In this document: positions 45,455 to 55,157 of the stretch, in pieces
Position numbering within the stretch: the first letter of the stretch is position 1
Layout of the letters: each line of letters starts with the position of its first letter
Assembly: GCF_001592225.1 (NCBI RefSeq)
Contig: NZ_BCWN01000006.1
Coordinates: 1 to 64,000 of the forward strand
Direction of reading: 5' to 3'
DNA length: 64,000 bases
Origin: Castellaniella caeni NBRC 101664
GTDB taxonomy: Bacteria > Pseudomonadota > Gammaproteobacteria > Burkholderiales > Burkholderiaceae_B
The notes under the pieces: generated by a model
Databases searched by the model: none
Told to the model about the DNA's origin: nothing
Seen by the model: only the letters and a program-made list of their open reading frames with translations
Position numbers and translations under genes: made by a program

Positions 45455-46300
45455 ATGCACACCCGCCCATTCGGCCCGAGCGGCCAGCCAGTCACGATCA
45501 TCGGCCAAGGCAGCTGGTACATCGACGAAGCCGACCGCGCGCAGGCCGTTGCCGCCCTGCAGGCCGGTCTGGATGCCGGGATGAATCACATCGACACCGC
45601 CGAGATGTACGGCTCGGGGGCTGCGGAAGCGATCGTGGGCGAGGCCATCCGCGGGCGCCGCGAGCAGGTCTTCCTCGTCTCCAAGGTGCTGCCCTCCAAC
45701 GCGTCGCGTCGCGGCACGGTGGCCGCCTGCGAACGTTCACTCAAAGCATTGGGTACAGACCACCTGGACGCCTATCTGCTGCACTGGCGCGGTTCGGTGC
45801 CGCTGGAAGAAACCTTCCGGGCGCTCGAAGACTTGCAGGCGGCGGGCAAGATCCGCGCCTTTGGCGTCAGCAACTTCGACGTGGACGATCTCGAAGAGGC
45901 CCTCGGCATCCTGGGCCCCGGCAAACTGGCCTGCAATCAGGTGCTGTATCACCTGCAAGAACGCGCCATCGAACACGCCGTCATCCCCTGGTGCCAGCAA
46001 CACCAGGTGGCCGTGGTGGCCTACAGCCCCTTTGGGCACGGCGAATTCCCCGAGCCCGATTCGCGCGGCGGGCGCGCGCTCGCGGCCATCGCCCAGGCGC
46101 ACGAGGCCACGTCCCGCTAGGTGGCATTGGCCTTCCTCACACGCGAGGACGGGGTCTTCACCATCCCCAAGGCCGCCAGCGCACGCCACACCCGGGAGAA
46201 CGCGGGGGCGGACAAGGTGGCGCTCAGCGCCGCCGACATCGCCCAGCTGGACGCGGCCTTTCCCCGGGGGCGCCGCCCGGCTTACCTGCCGATGATCTGA
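45455..46300 (+). pseudogene. Aldo/keto reductase interrupted by an in-frame amber codon
   Basis: A complete AKR reading frame of 281 codons with a TAG at 46118-46120 after residue 221. Before it lie the catalytic tetrad: Asp/Tyr in NHIDTAEMYGSGAAE, Lys in FLVSKVLPSNA, His in YLLHWRGSVP, and VSNFDVDDL. After it the same frame continues with VALAFLTREDGVFTIPKASSARHTRENAGADKVALSAADIAQLD, the normal AKR cofactor-binding C-terminus. In relatives the interrupted position is usually Gln (CAG), so a single C-to-T change explains it. GAGGAA precedes the ATG. Without suppression the product lacks the 2'-phosphate-binding part and is probably inactive. Confidence 0.85.
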
Positions 46301-46468
46301 GCGCTCGCAAACATCCAGCGCGACCATCCGACGCCAGCCGCTGATTGCGCTGCGGCAGGCCCCCGCCGCGCATCTGGCGCAGCCGACGTCACCATCCGCA
46401 GACAGCGTGTACGACAAGTCGCGGCGTAAAATGACAGGCTACCCCCCAAAGAATACGAGGAAACCGCC

Positions 46469-47947
46469 ATGGACACGCCCGCCGCTGCCGCGCCTGTCGG
46501 CCTGAATCCGGCCACGCTGCAGGCCTTCGTCGATGCACAATGGGACGACGAAATCGTCCCCGCCCTGCAGCACTACATCGCCATCCCGGCCAAGAGCCCG
46601 GCCTTCGACCCGGATTGGGAAAAAAACGGCCACATCGAACAGGTGGTGCGCAACGCCGCGCAGTGGCTCGAACACCAGCCCGTTGCCGGGCTCAAGGTTG
46701 AAATCCTGCGTCTGCCGGGCCGCACACCCGTGCTCTTCTTCGAAGCGCCCGCCACCCGCAAGGACAACGGTGAAGCCGTACTGATGTACGGCCACCTCGA
46801 CAAGCAACCCGAATTCTCCGGCTGGCGCAACGGCCTGGGGCCCTGGACGCCCGTCATCCAGGACGGCAAGCTCTATGGCCGTGGCGGCGCCGACGACGGC
46901 TACGCCACCTATGCCTCGCTCACCGCCATCCAGGCGCTCGACCGGCAGGGCATTCCGCGTCCGCGCTGTATCGGCCTCATCGAAACCTGCGAAGAATCGG
47001 GCAGCTACGACCTGCTGCCCTATATCGACACCCTGCGTGATCGCCTGGGGCGCATCGCCTTGGTGGTCTGCCTCGACTCGGGGGCCGGCAACTACGACCA
47101 GCTGTGGATGACGAACTCTCTGCGTGGCCTGGTCACGGGCACGCTCGAAGTGCAGGTGCTCGACGAAGGCGTGCACTCGGGCGATTCCAGCGGCGTCGTA
47201 CCATCCAGCTTCCGCATTCTGCGCCAGCTGCTCGACCGCCTCGAAGACAGCGCCACCGGGCGCGTGCTGCCGCAAAGTTTCTATTGCGACATCCCTGGCG
47301 AACGCGAAGACCAGGTACGCGCCACCGCGGCCATCCTGGGCGACGAAGTCTGGAAACGCTTTCCCTGGGCCTGCGGCGCCGATGGCGGCTTCGTGCTGCC
47401 CATGACGCGCGACCCGCAGCAGGCGCTGCTCAACCGCACCTGGCGCCCGGCGCTGTCGGTCACCGGCGCCGAGGGTCTGCCGCCGCTGGCCAGCGCGGGC
47501 AACGTGCTGCGCCCGCGCACGGCCTTCAAGCTGTCGCTGCGCCTGCCGCCGCTGGTGGACGCCGCCCAGGCGGCCCACGAGTTGAAAACCCTGCTCGAAG
47601 ACAACGCCCCCTACCAGGCTCGCGTGCTGTTCCAGCCCGACCCGGGGGTGGCCAAGGGCTGGAACGCCCCGGCCACCGCCCCGTGGCTGGCCAACGCGCT
47701 CGAGGCAGCCTCGCAGCAGTACTATCAGGCACCCTGCGGCTACATCGGCCAGGGCGGCACGATCCCCCTCATGAACCTGCTGCTCGAAGGCTTTCCGCAA
47801 TCACAGTTCATGGTCTGTGGGGTGCTGGGGCCGCAATCCAATGCGCACGGCCCCAACGAATTCCTGCACATCGCCTACGCCAAGCGCCTGACGGCGGCCG
47901 TGGCCCAGGCCATGGCCGCCATGCCCACCGGCCTGTCCGAAGGCTGA
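46469..47947 (+). CDS. M20-family zinc metallopeptidase (dipeptidase-like)
   Basis: A 492-residue enzyme. Metal and catalytic residues are visible in VLMYGHLDKQPEFSGW, LYGRGGADDGYATYA, LIETCEESGSYDL and VVCLDSGAGNYDQ. The lid domain includes VLDEGVHSGDSSGVVPSSFRIL and the C-terminal His segment is QSNAHGPNEFLHI. It belongs to the DapE/carnosinase-like group that cleaves small peptides. No signal peptide is seen, so it is cytoplasmic. Confidence 0.93.
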   Translation: MDTPAAAAPVGLNPATLQAFVDAQWDDEIVPALQHYIAIPAKSPAFDPDWEKNGHIEQVVRNAAQWLEHQPVAGLKVEILRLPGRTPVLFFEAPATRKDNGEAVLMYGHLDKQPEFSGWRNGLGPWTPVIQDGKLYGRGGADDGYATYASLTAIQALDRQGIPRPRCIGLIETCEESGSYDLLPYIDTLRDRLGRIALVVCLDSGAGNYDQLWMTNSLRGLVTGTLEVQVLDEGVHSGDSSGVVPSSFRILRQLLDRLEDSATGRVLPQSFYCDIPGEREDQVRATAAILGDEVWKRFPWACGADGGFVLPMTRDPQQALLNRTWRPALSVTGAEGLPPLASAGNVLRPRTAFKLSLRLPPLVDAAQAAHELKTLLEDNAPYQARVLFQPDPGVAKGWNAPATAPWLANALEAASQQYYQAPCGYIGQGGTIPLMNLLLEGFPQSQFMVCGVLGPQSNAHGPNEFLHIAYAKRLTAAVAQAMAAMPTGLSEG

Positions 47948-47955
47948 GCACAGCC

Positions 47956-48744
47956 ATGGACGCACAGGTGCTCGCCGCCCTGGCCCGCTGGCCCAACGTG
48001 CCGGCGGCCTACGGCTGGCTGTCGCTGTCGCGCCGCGGGCACTGGCTGCTGCATCCGCACGGGCAGGCCTGGGGCGGCGCCACCGACGAACCCGGCGAGG
48101 CCATCAGCAACGCGCAGATCATCGCCTTCATCCAGCGCAACTACCTGGCCGACGCGCACGGCGGCTGGTTCTTCCAGAACGGCCCGCAGCGGGTCTACGT
48201 GCGCCTGGACGGGGCCCCCTGGGTGCTCACCACCCACATCTCACCCCACGGGCAGCTGCAACTGCGCACCCACACGGGCGAACCCTACGGCCCAGTCACC
48301 TACTGGTGGCTGGATACCGACGGCAACCTCTACACCCAGGCTGCTCAGGGCGCGGGATTGATCTCGGATCGCGACCTGGCCCAGGTCATCGATGCGCTGG
48401 TCTGCGAAGACGGCACACCGCTGATCCGCCATCTGGAAGACGGCAGCCTCGGGCCAGACACGGCACCACACGGCGCCGCCAAGCCCGACACAGCGGAATC
48501 CGGCGTCGCAACCCATGGCACCACAAAATCCGGCCTCACCGCGTACGGCGTCTCGCCACACGCCCGCCCGGCTGTGCGCAGCCTCGCCGTCATGCTGCCG
48601 GACGCGCCCGCCGCCTCCAGCTCCGACGCGGCGGTGCCGCTGGCCTTGATCGAACCCGGCCGGATCGAAGCCGTCCTGGGCTTCGTCCGCCGCCCCTCCG
48701 CCACACCCGGCACGCCTGTCCGCACGCCCGAAAAATCTGTCTGA
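47956..48744 (+). CDS. Conserved hypothetical protein (uncharacterised betaproteobacterial family)
   Basis: A 262-residue protein starting 8 bases after the M20 peptidase stop. The N-terminal 165 residues look like one domain with many aromatic residues (AAYGWLSLSRRGHWLLHPHG, IIAFIQRNYLADAHGGWFFQNGPQRVYVRLDGAPWVL, GEPYGPVTYWWLDTDGNLY). A repetitive Gly/Thr/Ala/His-rich linker (about 175-215) follows, then a short tail (LIEPGRIEAVLGFVRRP). I recognise it only as an uncharacterised DUF-type family of Burkholderiales; no function is assigned. Confidence 0.75.
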   Translation: MDAQVLAALARWPNVPAAYGWLSLSRRGHWLLHPHGQAWGGATDEPGEAISNAQIIAFIQRNYLADAHGGWFFQNGPQRVYVRLDGAPWVLTTHISPHGQLQLRTHTGEPYGPVTYWWLDTDGNLYTQAAQGAGLISDRDLAQVIDALVCEDGTPLIRHLEDGSLGPDTAPHGAAKPDTAESGVATHGTTKSGLTAYGVSPHARPAVRSLAVMLPDAPAASSSDAAVPLALIEPGRIEAVLGFVRRPSATPGTPVRTPEKSV

Positions 48745-48796
48745 CAAGCCCTCGACCCAGCATGCCAGAGCCACGCCCGCACGCTAAAATCAGGGC

Positions 48797-49384
48797 ATGA
48801 ACCCGTCTGATCCCGCCTTCTACCACCCTGCCCCCCGCACGCAGAAATTCTGCTCGCAATGCGGCCACACCCTCACCCGCGAGATTCCCCCCGACGACAC
48901 CCGCATGCGCGACCTCTGCACGCACTGCGGAGCCGTGCACTACCAGAATCCGCGCAACGTGGTGGGCATCGTGCCCATCTGGGGCGAGCAGGTGCTCTTG
49001 TGTCGGCGCGCCATCGAGCCGCGCTACGGCAAGTGGACGCTGCCGGCCGGGTTCATGGAACTGGGCGAAACCACCGAACAAGGCGCCGCCCGCGAAAACC
49101 AGGAAGAATCCGGCGCGCGCGTGCAGATTCAGTCGCTGCTCACCATCATCGACGTCCCGTCGGTCAACCAGGTGCATCTGTATTACCTGGCCGACGTGCT
49201 CGGGCCAGAACTGGCTCCCGGCCCCGAGACCATCGAGGCGGCCTTCTTCGACTTTGCCGACATCCCCTGGGACGAGCTGGCCTTCCGCACGGTCAGCACC
49301 ACCTTGCAACACTACCTGCAAGACCGCCCGCAAGGCCGCTTTCCCACGCACCACTACGCCATCGACCTGCGCTTTCCCGGCTGA
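48797..49384 (+). CDS. NUDIX hydrolase with N-terminal zinc ribbon
   Basis: A 195-residue protein. A zinc ribbon (FCSQCG...LCTHCG, residues 18-45) precedes a NUDIX domain. The NUDIX box is GFMELGETTEQGAARENQEESG, with the REN-QEE metal-binding glutamates. The layout resembles NudC-like or ADP-ribose-type pyrophosphatases with zinc ribbons. It hydrolyses a nucleoside diphosphate linked to another moiety; the exact substrate is unknown. It is followed by aat after 12 bases. Confidence 0.92.
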   Translation: MNPSDPAFYHPAPRTQKFCSQCGHTLTREIPPDDTRMRDLCTHCGAVHYQNPRNVVGIVPIWGEQVLLCRRAIEPRYGKWTLPAGFMELGETTEQGAARENQEESGARVQIQSLLTIIDVPSVNQVHLYYLADVLGPELAPGPETIEAAFFDFADIPWDELAFRTVSTTLQHYLQDRPQGRFPTHHYAIDLRFPG

Positions 49385-49396
49385 CCCGGCACCGCC

Positions 49397-50314
49397 ATGC
49401 CCATCGTCTGGCTCGAACCCGACACCCCGCTGCCCGACGTCAGCCGGGCATTGCCCGATGGCCTGGTTGCCGCCGGGCTCGATCTGTCTCCGGCGCGCCT
49501 GCTGGAAGCCTACGGCAAGGGGATGTTTCCCTGGTACAGCCCAGGCGACCCCGTGCTCTGGTGGAGCCCGAACCCGCGCATGGTGCTGCACTGCGACCAG
49601 CTGCGCATCAGTCGCTCGCTGGCCAAGCGCATGCGGCAGTTCGACCATCCGGTCACGACCACCGGCGCAGGCCTGGCGACAAAGGCGGGGATGGCAAGGG
49701 CCTCCCAGCCGTCCGACACGGCACAGCCGCCTGGCGACAGGCACGTAGGCCGCCAACCACAGGTGACGCTCAATCTCGCCTTCGATGACGTGATCGCACA
49801 CTGCGCCCATCGCGGCACGCCGCGCCTGAGCGTGGGCCAGGCGCGCAGCGGCGCCGACTGGCCCGGCGCTCGATCCGCCACGGCGCGCGATGCCACCTGG
49901 ATCACCCCCGACATCATCGCCGTCTATGCCGCGTGGCACCGCATGGGCTACGTACACAGCGTGGAAACCTGGATCGACGGGCGCCTGGCGGGCGGGCTGT
50001 ACGGCGTCAGCCTGGGGCGCTGCTTTTTCGGCGAGTCGATGTTCAGCCTGGCCACGGACGCCAGCAAAGTGGCCCTGGCCTATCTGGTGCGCTACCTGCA
50101 GGCCCAGCAGGTGCCGTGGATCGACTGCCAGCAGGAAACCCCGCACCTGGCCAGCCTGGGCGCCGCGCCGATTTCCAGGCCCGCGTTCATGGCCTTGCTG
50201 GCGGCCGGGCGCAACGCCCCGCAGCCAGGCTGGGGGCGCGGCCACCTGACGGCCGCCGGGCAACTGCTGCCCACGACGGCAGCCTCAGCCAGCGGCGCCA
50301 TCCTCAAAGGCTGA
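49397..50314 (+). CDS. aat: Leucyl/phenylalanyl-tRNA-protein transferase
   Basis: A 305-residue enzyme adding Leu or Phe to N-terminal Arg/Lys of proteins for ClpAP degradation. Family motifs: YGKGMFPWYSPGDPVLWWSPNPRMVL, TWITPDIIAVYAAWHRMGYVHSVETW, GLYGVSLGRCFFGESMFSLATDASKVAL and IDCQQETPHLASLGA. Compared with the ~235-residue E. coli protein it carries two extra low-complexity segments, one after QFDHPV (about 35 residues) and one before TWIT (about 20). The 3' end overlaps the convergent dehydrogenase gene by 11 bases. Confidence 0.94.
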   Translation: MPIVWLEPDTPLPDVSRALPDGLVAAGLDLSPARLLEAYGKGMFPWYSPGDPVLWWSPNPRMVLHCDQLRISRSLAKRMRQFDHPVTTTGAGLATKAGMARASQPSDTAQPPGDRHVGRQPQVTLNLAFDDVIAHCAHRGTPRLSVGQARSGADWPGARSATARDATWITPDIIAVYAAWHRMGYVHSVETWIDGRLAGGLYGVSLGRCFFGESMFSLATDASKVALAYLVRYLQAQQVPWIDCQQETPHLASLGAAPISRPAFMALLAAGRNAPQPGWGRGHLTAAGQLLPTTAASASGAILKG

Positions 50315-51260
50315 CAGGCGTCAGCAAGCGGCCCGTCTCTTCCCAGGCAAGCAGATTATCGAGCACCAATTGCGACATGCTGGCGCGGGTTTCATGTGTT
50401 CCGCTGGCGGTATGCGGAGCCAGCACGACCTGATCGAGCGCTTGCAGCACGGCAGGCACCGCAGGCTCGTGTTCGAAGACATCCAGCCCGGCCCCGCCCA
50501 GCTCGCCCGCCTGCAGCGCCTGCACCAGGGCGGCTTCATCCACGACTGTCCCGCGCGCGATATTCACCAACGTCCCGCCGGGGCCCAGAGCGCGTAAAAC
50601 GGCAGCATCGACCAGATGCCGGGTCTCGGCCCCGCCGGGACACGCCACGACGAGAAAATCCGACCAGGCGGCAAGCGCCGTCAGGGAAGGCTCGAAGCCA
50701 TAGGCGGGCAGATCGGCCCGGGCATGCCGGTTGTGGTAGCGCACCGGCATGCCAAACCCCTGGGCGCGCCGGGCAATGGCCTTACCGATGCGGCCCAACC
50801 CGAGTACGCCCAGGCGCTTGCCCCATACCCGGGTGGTCAGCGGGAAATGCCCCAGGGTGTTCCAGCGGCCATCTCGTACGTAACGATCGCACGCCGGAAT
50901 GCGCCGGGCGCTGGCCAGCAGCAGCCCAAAGGCCATGTCCGCCACGCATTCGTTTTGCACGTCTGGCGTGTTGCTGACAGCAATGCCGCGTGCGCGCGCG
51001 GCATCGAGTGGCAGCATGTCGCACCCCACCCCCCAGCTGCAGATGGCCCGCACCGCCGACAATGCGGCCAGCACCTCGGGTCGCAGCCCGATTCTGACCG
51101 AGGTGACGATGAGCGGCGCATCCGGTGCCAAGGCGCGCAGGCGGGCCTGAGGGTCATCCTCTTGATAAAGGGGCAACACACGCCAGCGCGCCGCCAGCTG
51201 GGCATCGAAACGCCTGCCCAGCGAGGCCAGCTGCACGACTTGGGGATGCTCGACTTCCAT
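50304..51260 (-). CDS. D-2-hydroxyacid dehydrogenase (hydroxypyruvate/glyoxylate reductase-like)
   Basis: A 318-residue NAD(P)H-dependent reductase. The Rossmann motif is [14 protein letters not shown]. Catalytic Arg lies in [18 protein letters not shown], Glu in [12 protein letters not shown], and His in [15 protein letters not shown]. This full triad fits GhrB/hydroxypyruvate-reductase-like enzymes. I start at the ATG at 51260 ([11 protein letters not shown]), with AAGGAA 8 bases before it; two upstream in-frame ATGs lack a site. It lies antisense between aat and bpt. Confidence 0.92.
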   Translation of the reverse strand: MEVEHPQVVQLASLGRRFDAQLAARWRVLPLYQEDDPQARLRALAPDAPLIVTSVRIGLRPEVLAALSAVRAICSWGVGCDMLPLDAARARGIAVSNTPDVQNECVADMAFGLLLASARRIPACDRYVRDGRWNTLGHFPLTTRVWGKRLGVLGLGRIGKAIARRAQGFGMPVRYHNRHARADLPAYGFEPSLTALAAWSDFLVVACPGGAETRHLVDAAVLRALGPGGTLVNIARGTVVDEAALVQALQAGELGGAGLDVFEHEPAVPAVLQALDQVVLAPHTASGTHETRASMSQLVLDNLLAWEETGRLLTPVSL

Positions 51261-51450
51261 GGCATGGTTCCTTGCGAGATTCATGCCCGGTAGGGTACGC
51301 GCAGACCCCCGCATCGGCAACCGTGCCGTCGTCGTCAGGCTGGCCTTCCGTCAAGGTCGGTGCCACAATGAAAACAGGCAACGCATCAGACGTTTCGAGA
51401 TCACCCGCCCACAGCATCGACGACCCCACCGCCACCTTCCGGCCACGGCC

Positions 51451-52182
51451 ATGAGCAAACCCAGCGAATCCATCTTCCGCCGCCTGCAGTTCTACACCAC
51501 GGCGGCCTATCCCTGCAGCTATCTGCCGGGCCGCATGGCTCGCTCCGAGGTCGCCGCGCCCGCCCACCTGGTGGACGACGCCGCCTATTCACGCCTGATC
51601 GAACAAGGGTTTCGCCGCAGCGGGCTGTTCACCTACCGCCCCGCCTGCGACGGCTGCCAGGCCTGCATACCGCTGCGCGTCGATGTGCAACGCTTCCAGC
51701 GCGACCGCACGCAGCGCAAGCTGTGGCGCCACATGCAAGACAGCCTCACGGTGCAGCGCGCGCCCCTGCACTGGGACGCCCGCCACTACGAGCTCTACCT
51801 GCGCTACCAGCGCCAGCGCCACCCTGGGGCCGGCATGGATCAGGACGACCAGGCGCAGTACACCCAGTTTCTGCTCACCAGCCGGGTGCGCACCGAAATG
51901 GCCGAATTCCGCGGCACCGACGGCGTGCTGCGCATGGTGGCCATCATGGATCGCATCGACCACGGCATCTCGGCGGTCTACACGTTCTACGACCCCGACT
52001 GGCACGGCAGCCTGGGCACCTACGGCATCCTGTGGCAGCTCGACTACTGCCGACAGCTGGGCCTGCCCTGGCTGTACCTGGGGTACTGGATCAAAGAAAG
52101 CCGTAAAATGGCCTATAAGTCACGGTTTCGGCCCCACCAGATTCTGCGCGACGGGGTGTGGGCAGAACCCCCGGACGTCTGA
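51451..52182 (+). CDS. bpt: Aspartate/glutamate leucyltransferase Bpt (Ate1-like)
   Basis: A 243-residue aminoacyl-tRNA-protein transferase that adds Leu to N-terminal Asp or Glu. It has the N-terminal Cys-bearing segment [16 protein letters not shown] and the CxxC-type [20 protein letters not shown] of ATE-family proteins. The C-terminal domain includes [43 protein letters not shown] and the end [14 protein letters not shown]. With aat nearby, two arms of the bacterial N-degron pathway are encoded within 3 kb. Confidence 0.95.
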   Translation: MSKPSESIFRRLQFYTTAAYPCSYLPGRMARSEVAAPAHLVDDAAYSRLIEQGFRRSGLFTYRPACDGCQACIPLRVDVQRFQRDRTQRKLWRHMQDSLTVQRAPLHWDARHYELYLRYQRQRHPGAGMDQDDQAQYTQFLLTSRVRTEMAEFRGTDGVLRMVAIMDRIDHGISAVYTFYDPDWHGSLGTYGILWQLDYCRQLGLPWLYLGYWIKESRKMAYKSRFRPHQILRDGVWAEPPDV

Positions 52183-52296
52183 TGCCACCTGGCCCAAACG
52201 GGCCTCAAACCAAACCACCCGCTTCTGTGCACGGCTGCGCGCCCGCGGCTGCGCGCCCGCGGCAGCCCGGTCAACCCTAGCCTATCCACGACAGCC

Positions 52297-53343
52297 ATGT
52301 CCCTCCTGTTTCGTACCTATCCCCTGGCCCGGAAAGCCCTGTTTTCCATGGACCCCGAACAGGCACACGAATGGACGCTGCGCGCCCTGCAGCACAACCA
52401 CGATTGCACCGTCACCCGGCTGCTGACCGCCACGCACCAGCCTACCTTGCCGCGCACCCTCATGGGCCTGCCGCTGCGCAACCCGGTGGGCCTGGCCGCC
52501 GGGCTGGACAAAAACGGCGCCCACATCGACGCCCTGGCCGCCCTGGGCTTCGGCTTCATCGAGGTGGGCACCGTCACCCCGCGCGCGCAACCGGGCAACC
52601 CCAAGCCGCGCATGTTCCGCCTGCCGCGGGCGCGCTGCCTCATCAACCGCATGGGCTTCAACAACGACGGCCTCGACACCTTCATCACCAACGTGCAAAA
52701 AAGCCAGTGGCGCCGCCAGGGCGGCATCCTGGGCCTGAACATCGGCAAGAACGCCGCCACGCCCATCGAGCACGCGGTGGACGACTACCTGCGCTGCCTC
52801 GACGGCGTCTACCCGCACGCCGATTACATCACCGTCAATATTTCCTCGCCCAACACCAAGAACCTGCGCAGCCTGCAAAGCCACGATGCGCTCGACGCAC
52901 TGCTGGCCGCGCTGCAAGCGCGCCGCCTGGCGCTGGCCGAACAACATGGCCGACGCACGCCGCTGGTGGTCAAGATCGCCCCCGACCTCTCCACCGACGA
53001 AGTCGATGCCGTGGCCGAGCTCATCCCGCGCCATGGGATCGACGGCATCATCGCCACCAACACCACGCTGTCGCGCGAGGCCGTGCGCGGCCTGCCCTAC
53101 GACGACGAGGCGGGCGGGCTTTCCGGCCCGCCGGTGCACGCCATGTCGCTGGCCGTCATCCGCCGCCTGCGCGCCCACCTGGGACACGACACCGCCATCA
53201 TCGGCGTGGGCGGCATCGAATCCGGCCGCCAGGCCGCCGAGAAAATCCAGGCCGGGGCCGATGCCGTGCAGCTGTACACCGGCCTCATCTACGAAGGGCC
53301 GGCGCTCATCAAGGCCTGCGTGGACGCCATCGAACGCGTCTGA
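52297..53343 (+). CDS. pyrD: Dihydroorotate dehydrogenase (quinone), class 2
   Basis: A 348-residue FMN enzyme of pyrimidine synthesis. The N-terminal amphipathic membrane helix ([28 protein letters not shown]) marks class 2. FMN and substrate motifs follow: [52 protein letters not shown] with the catalytic Ser region, KIAPDLS, and [32 protein letters not shown]. It uses membrane quinone as electron acceptor. Confidence 0.97.
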   Translation: MSLLFRTYPLARKALFSMDPEQAHEWTLRALQHNHDCTVTRLLTATHQPTLPRTLMGLPLRNPVGLAAGLDKNGAHIDALAALGFGFIEVGTVTPRAQPGNPKPRMFRLPRARCLINRMGFNNDGLDTFITNVQKSQWRRQGGILGLNIGKNAATPIEHAVDDYLRCLDGVYPHADYITVNISSPNTKNLRSLQSHDALDALLAALQARRLALAEQHGRRTPLVVKIAPDLSTDEVDAVAELIPRHGIDGIIATNTTLSREAVRGLPYDDEAGGLSGPPVHAMSLAVIRRLRAHLGHDTAIIGVGGIESGRQAAEKIQAGADAVQLYTGLIYEGPALIKACVDAIERV

Positions 53344-53647
53344 AGCCGCGCCCTGTCCGTCCCGCGCAGCCGCCCCTCGCTGCCTATCGACCCGACTGAA
53401 CCATCGAGCCGCGGCCACACCCGCGCAGCCGCCCTCGCCAACCACTTGACACCTCAAGCAACGATCAGGGTTTACCTGTAAACAGGGCCTCGGGCCGACA
53501 AAGGCGCGTTACACTCGATCACGTATTCACCTTGCGTGACGCGCCATTCAGCACGCGACCGCTACGCAACTGCACGTTCTTCTGTTCGGGGTGGAGCCGC
53601 CAGTCAATCCGGTCTGACGACCTGCCCTTTCCTTGAGGAGGCAGGTC
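53344..53647. other. Non-coding region ahead of the carbohydrate ABC operon
   Basis: About 300 bases without a supported gene. A TTGACA at 53446-53451 has no good -10 at normal spacing. TTACACT near 53509 is another possible -10-like element. GAGGAGG just before 53648 is the ribosome binding site of the next gene. The promoter of the transport operon probably lies in here. Confidence 0.4.
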
Positions 53648-55126
53648 ATGTCGTACACACGCTCCACCCCGCAACCCACCATGCGCCATCGCTCCGATGC
53701 GCTCAACTCTCCCTCTCGGCGCCGCATTCTGCAGGCGGGCGGCCTGGCCGGGCTGGCCGCCATCGGCGCACCGCTCTACCCGCTGCGTGCGCTCGCCGCC
53801 GACAAGACCCTCAAGATTTTGCAATGGAGCCACTTCGTCCCCACCTACGACACCTGGTTCGACGCCTTTGCCAAGGCCTGGGGCGAGGCCAACGGCGTCA
53901 AGGTCACCGTTGACCACATCAACATCGGCGACCTGGTCACCGCCACCACCTCCGAACTCTCGGCCAACTCGGGCCACGACATCATCGAGCTGGGCCCCGA
54001 AGCCGCCCAGTTCACGCCCAACGTCATGGACATGGCCGACATCAACCAGGAAGCGGCCAAGCAGTTCGGCGCCATCTTCCCCATCACCAAGCGGGTGTCC
54101 TACAACCCGGTGGTCAAGACCTGGTACGCCTTCTGCCACGGCTGGACGGTCGATTGCGGCGACTACCGCAAATCGCTCTGGGACAAGGCCGGCATGCCCA
54201 ACGGGCCGGACACCTGGATGCAGCTGCTCGACGTCGGCGAGAAAATCCGCAAAGAACAGGGCGTGCAGGTGGGCATCGGCATGTCGCAAGAGCTCGATTC
54301 CAACATGGTGGCGCGCTCGGTGCTGTGGTCGTGGGGGGCGTCGGTGCAAGACGCCGAGGACAACGTCATCCTGGGCCAGGGCGAAAACCGCGCGCGCGCC
54401 ATCGAGGCCGTCAAGTACATGGCCGACCTCTATCACCGCACCATGACGCCCGCCATCTTCTCCTGGAACGCGGCCTCCAACAACCAGGAACTCATCGCCG
54501 GCAAGGCCTCGTACATCGTCAACTCCATCTCGGCCTACCGCTCGGCGCAAGAAGCCAAGCCCGACATCGCCAAAGACGTGTTCTTCACCGGCCCGCTGGC
54601 CGGCCCCAAGGGCGACCGCTGGGCCAACGTCCACGTGCTCTACAACTACATCATCCCCAAGTTCGCCAAGGCGCGCGAAGACCTCGCCAAGCAGTTCATC
54701 CTGCACCTGGCCGCCAACTACGACCAGGCCATGTACCAAAGCAAGCTGTACAACTCGCCCAGCTTCTTCGGCACGCCCGTGCCCACGGGCGACCGCGGCT
54801 ACACCGCCGTCAAAGACGCCAAAACACTCAAAGAGCTCAACGACGCCTGGTTCGCGCACGACCCCTTCAAGCTGCCCGGCGAGGCCGACGGCAAGCTCGC
54901 GCCCCTGGTGCCCGCCCCCGACTGGACGACCAACCTGGGGCATCCGGGCTACTCCAACCCGGCGGTGGGCGAAGTCTTCAACACCTTCATCCTGCCCAAT
55001 ATGATGGCCAAGGCGGCGCGCGGCGACCTCAGCCCCGAACAGGCGGTGGACGAAGCCGCCAAGCAGTGCGCGGCCATCTACGCCCAGTGGCGGGGCCGCG
55101 GCCTGATCGGCGGCAAGAAAGCCTGA
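53648..55126 (+). CDS. Extracellular solute-binding protein of a carbohydrate-type ABC transporter (Tat signal)
   Basis: A 492-residue family 1 binding protein. The N-terminus carries a twin-arginine-type signal (SRRRILQAGGLAGLAAIGAPLYPLRALA), so it is probably exported folded. The mature part starts LKILQWSHFVPTYDTWFDAFAKAWGEANGVKVTV, with later GKASYIVNSISAYRSAQEAKPDIAKDVFF. GAGGAGG lies just ahead of the ATG at 53648. It heads a four-gene operon with an ATPase and two permeases. The ligand is likely a sugar or polyol, but nothing here fixes it. Confidence 0.9.
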   Translation: MSYTRSTPQPTMRHRSDALNSPSRRRILQAGGLAGLAAIGAPLYPLRALAADKTLKILQWSHFVPTYDTWFDAFAKAWGEANGVKVTVDHINIGDLVTATTSELSANSGHDIIELGPEAAQFTPNVMDMADINQEAAKQFGAIFPITKRVSYNPVVKTWYAFCHGWTVDCGDYRKSLWDKAGMPNGPDTWMQLLDVGEKIRKEQGVQVGIGMSQELDSNMVARSVLWSWGASVQDAEDNVILGQGENRARAIEAVKYMADLYHRTMTPAIFSWNAASNNQELIAGKASYIVNSISAYRSAQEAKPDIAKDVFFTGPLAGPKGDRWANVHVLYNYIIPKFAKAREDLAKQFILHLAANYDQAMYQSKLYNSPSFFGTPVPTGDRGYTAVKDAKTLKELNDAWFAHDPFKLPGEADGKLAPLVPAPDWTTNLGHPGYSNPAVGEVFNTFILPNMMAKAARGDLSPEQAVDEAAKQCAAIYAQWRGRGLIGGKKA

Positions 55127-55157
55127 TTCCGGCTCTTCACAATCTCAAGGAGACTTC

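Noticed and set aside
45455-46300. Selenocysteine- or pyrrolysine-type recoding at the internal stop of the aldo/keto reductase
   Set aside because: The stop is TAG, not TGA, no recoding element or pyl genes are seen, and relatives have Gln at this position, so simple mutation is the better reading.
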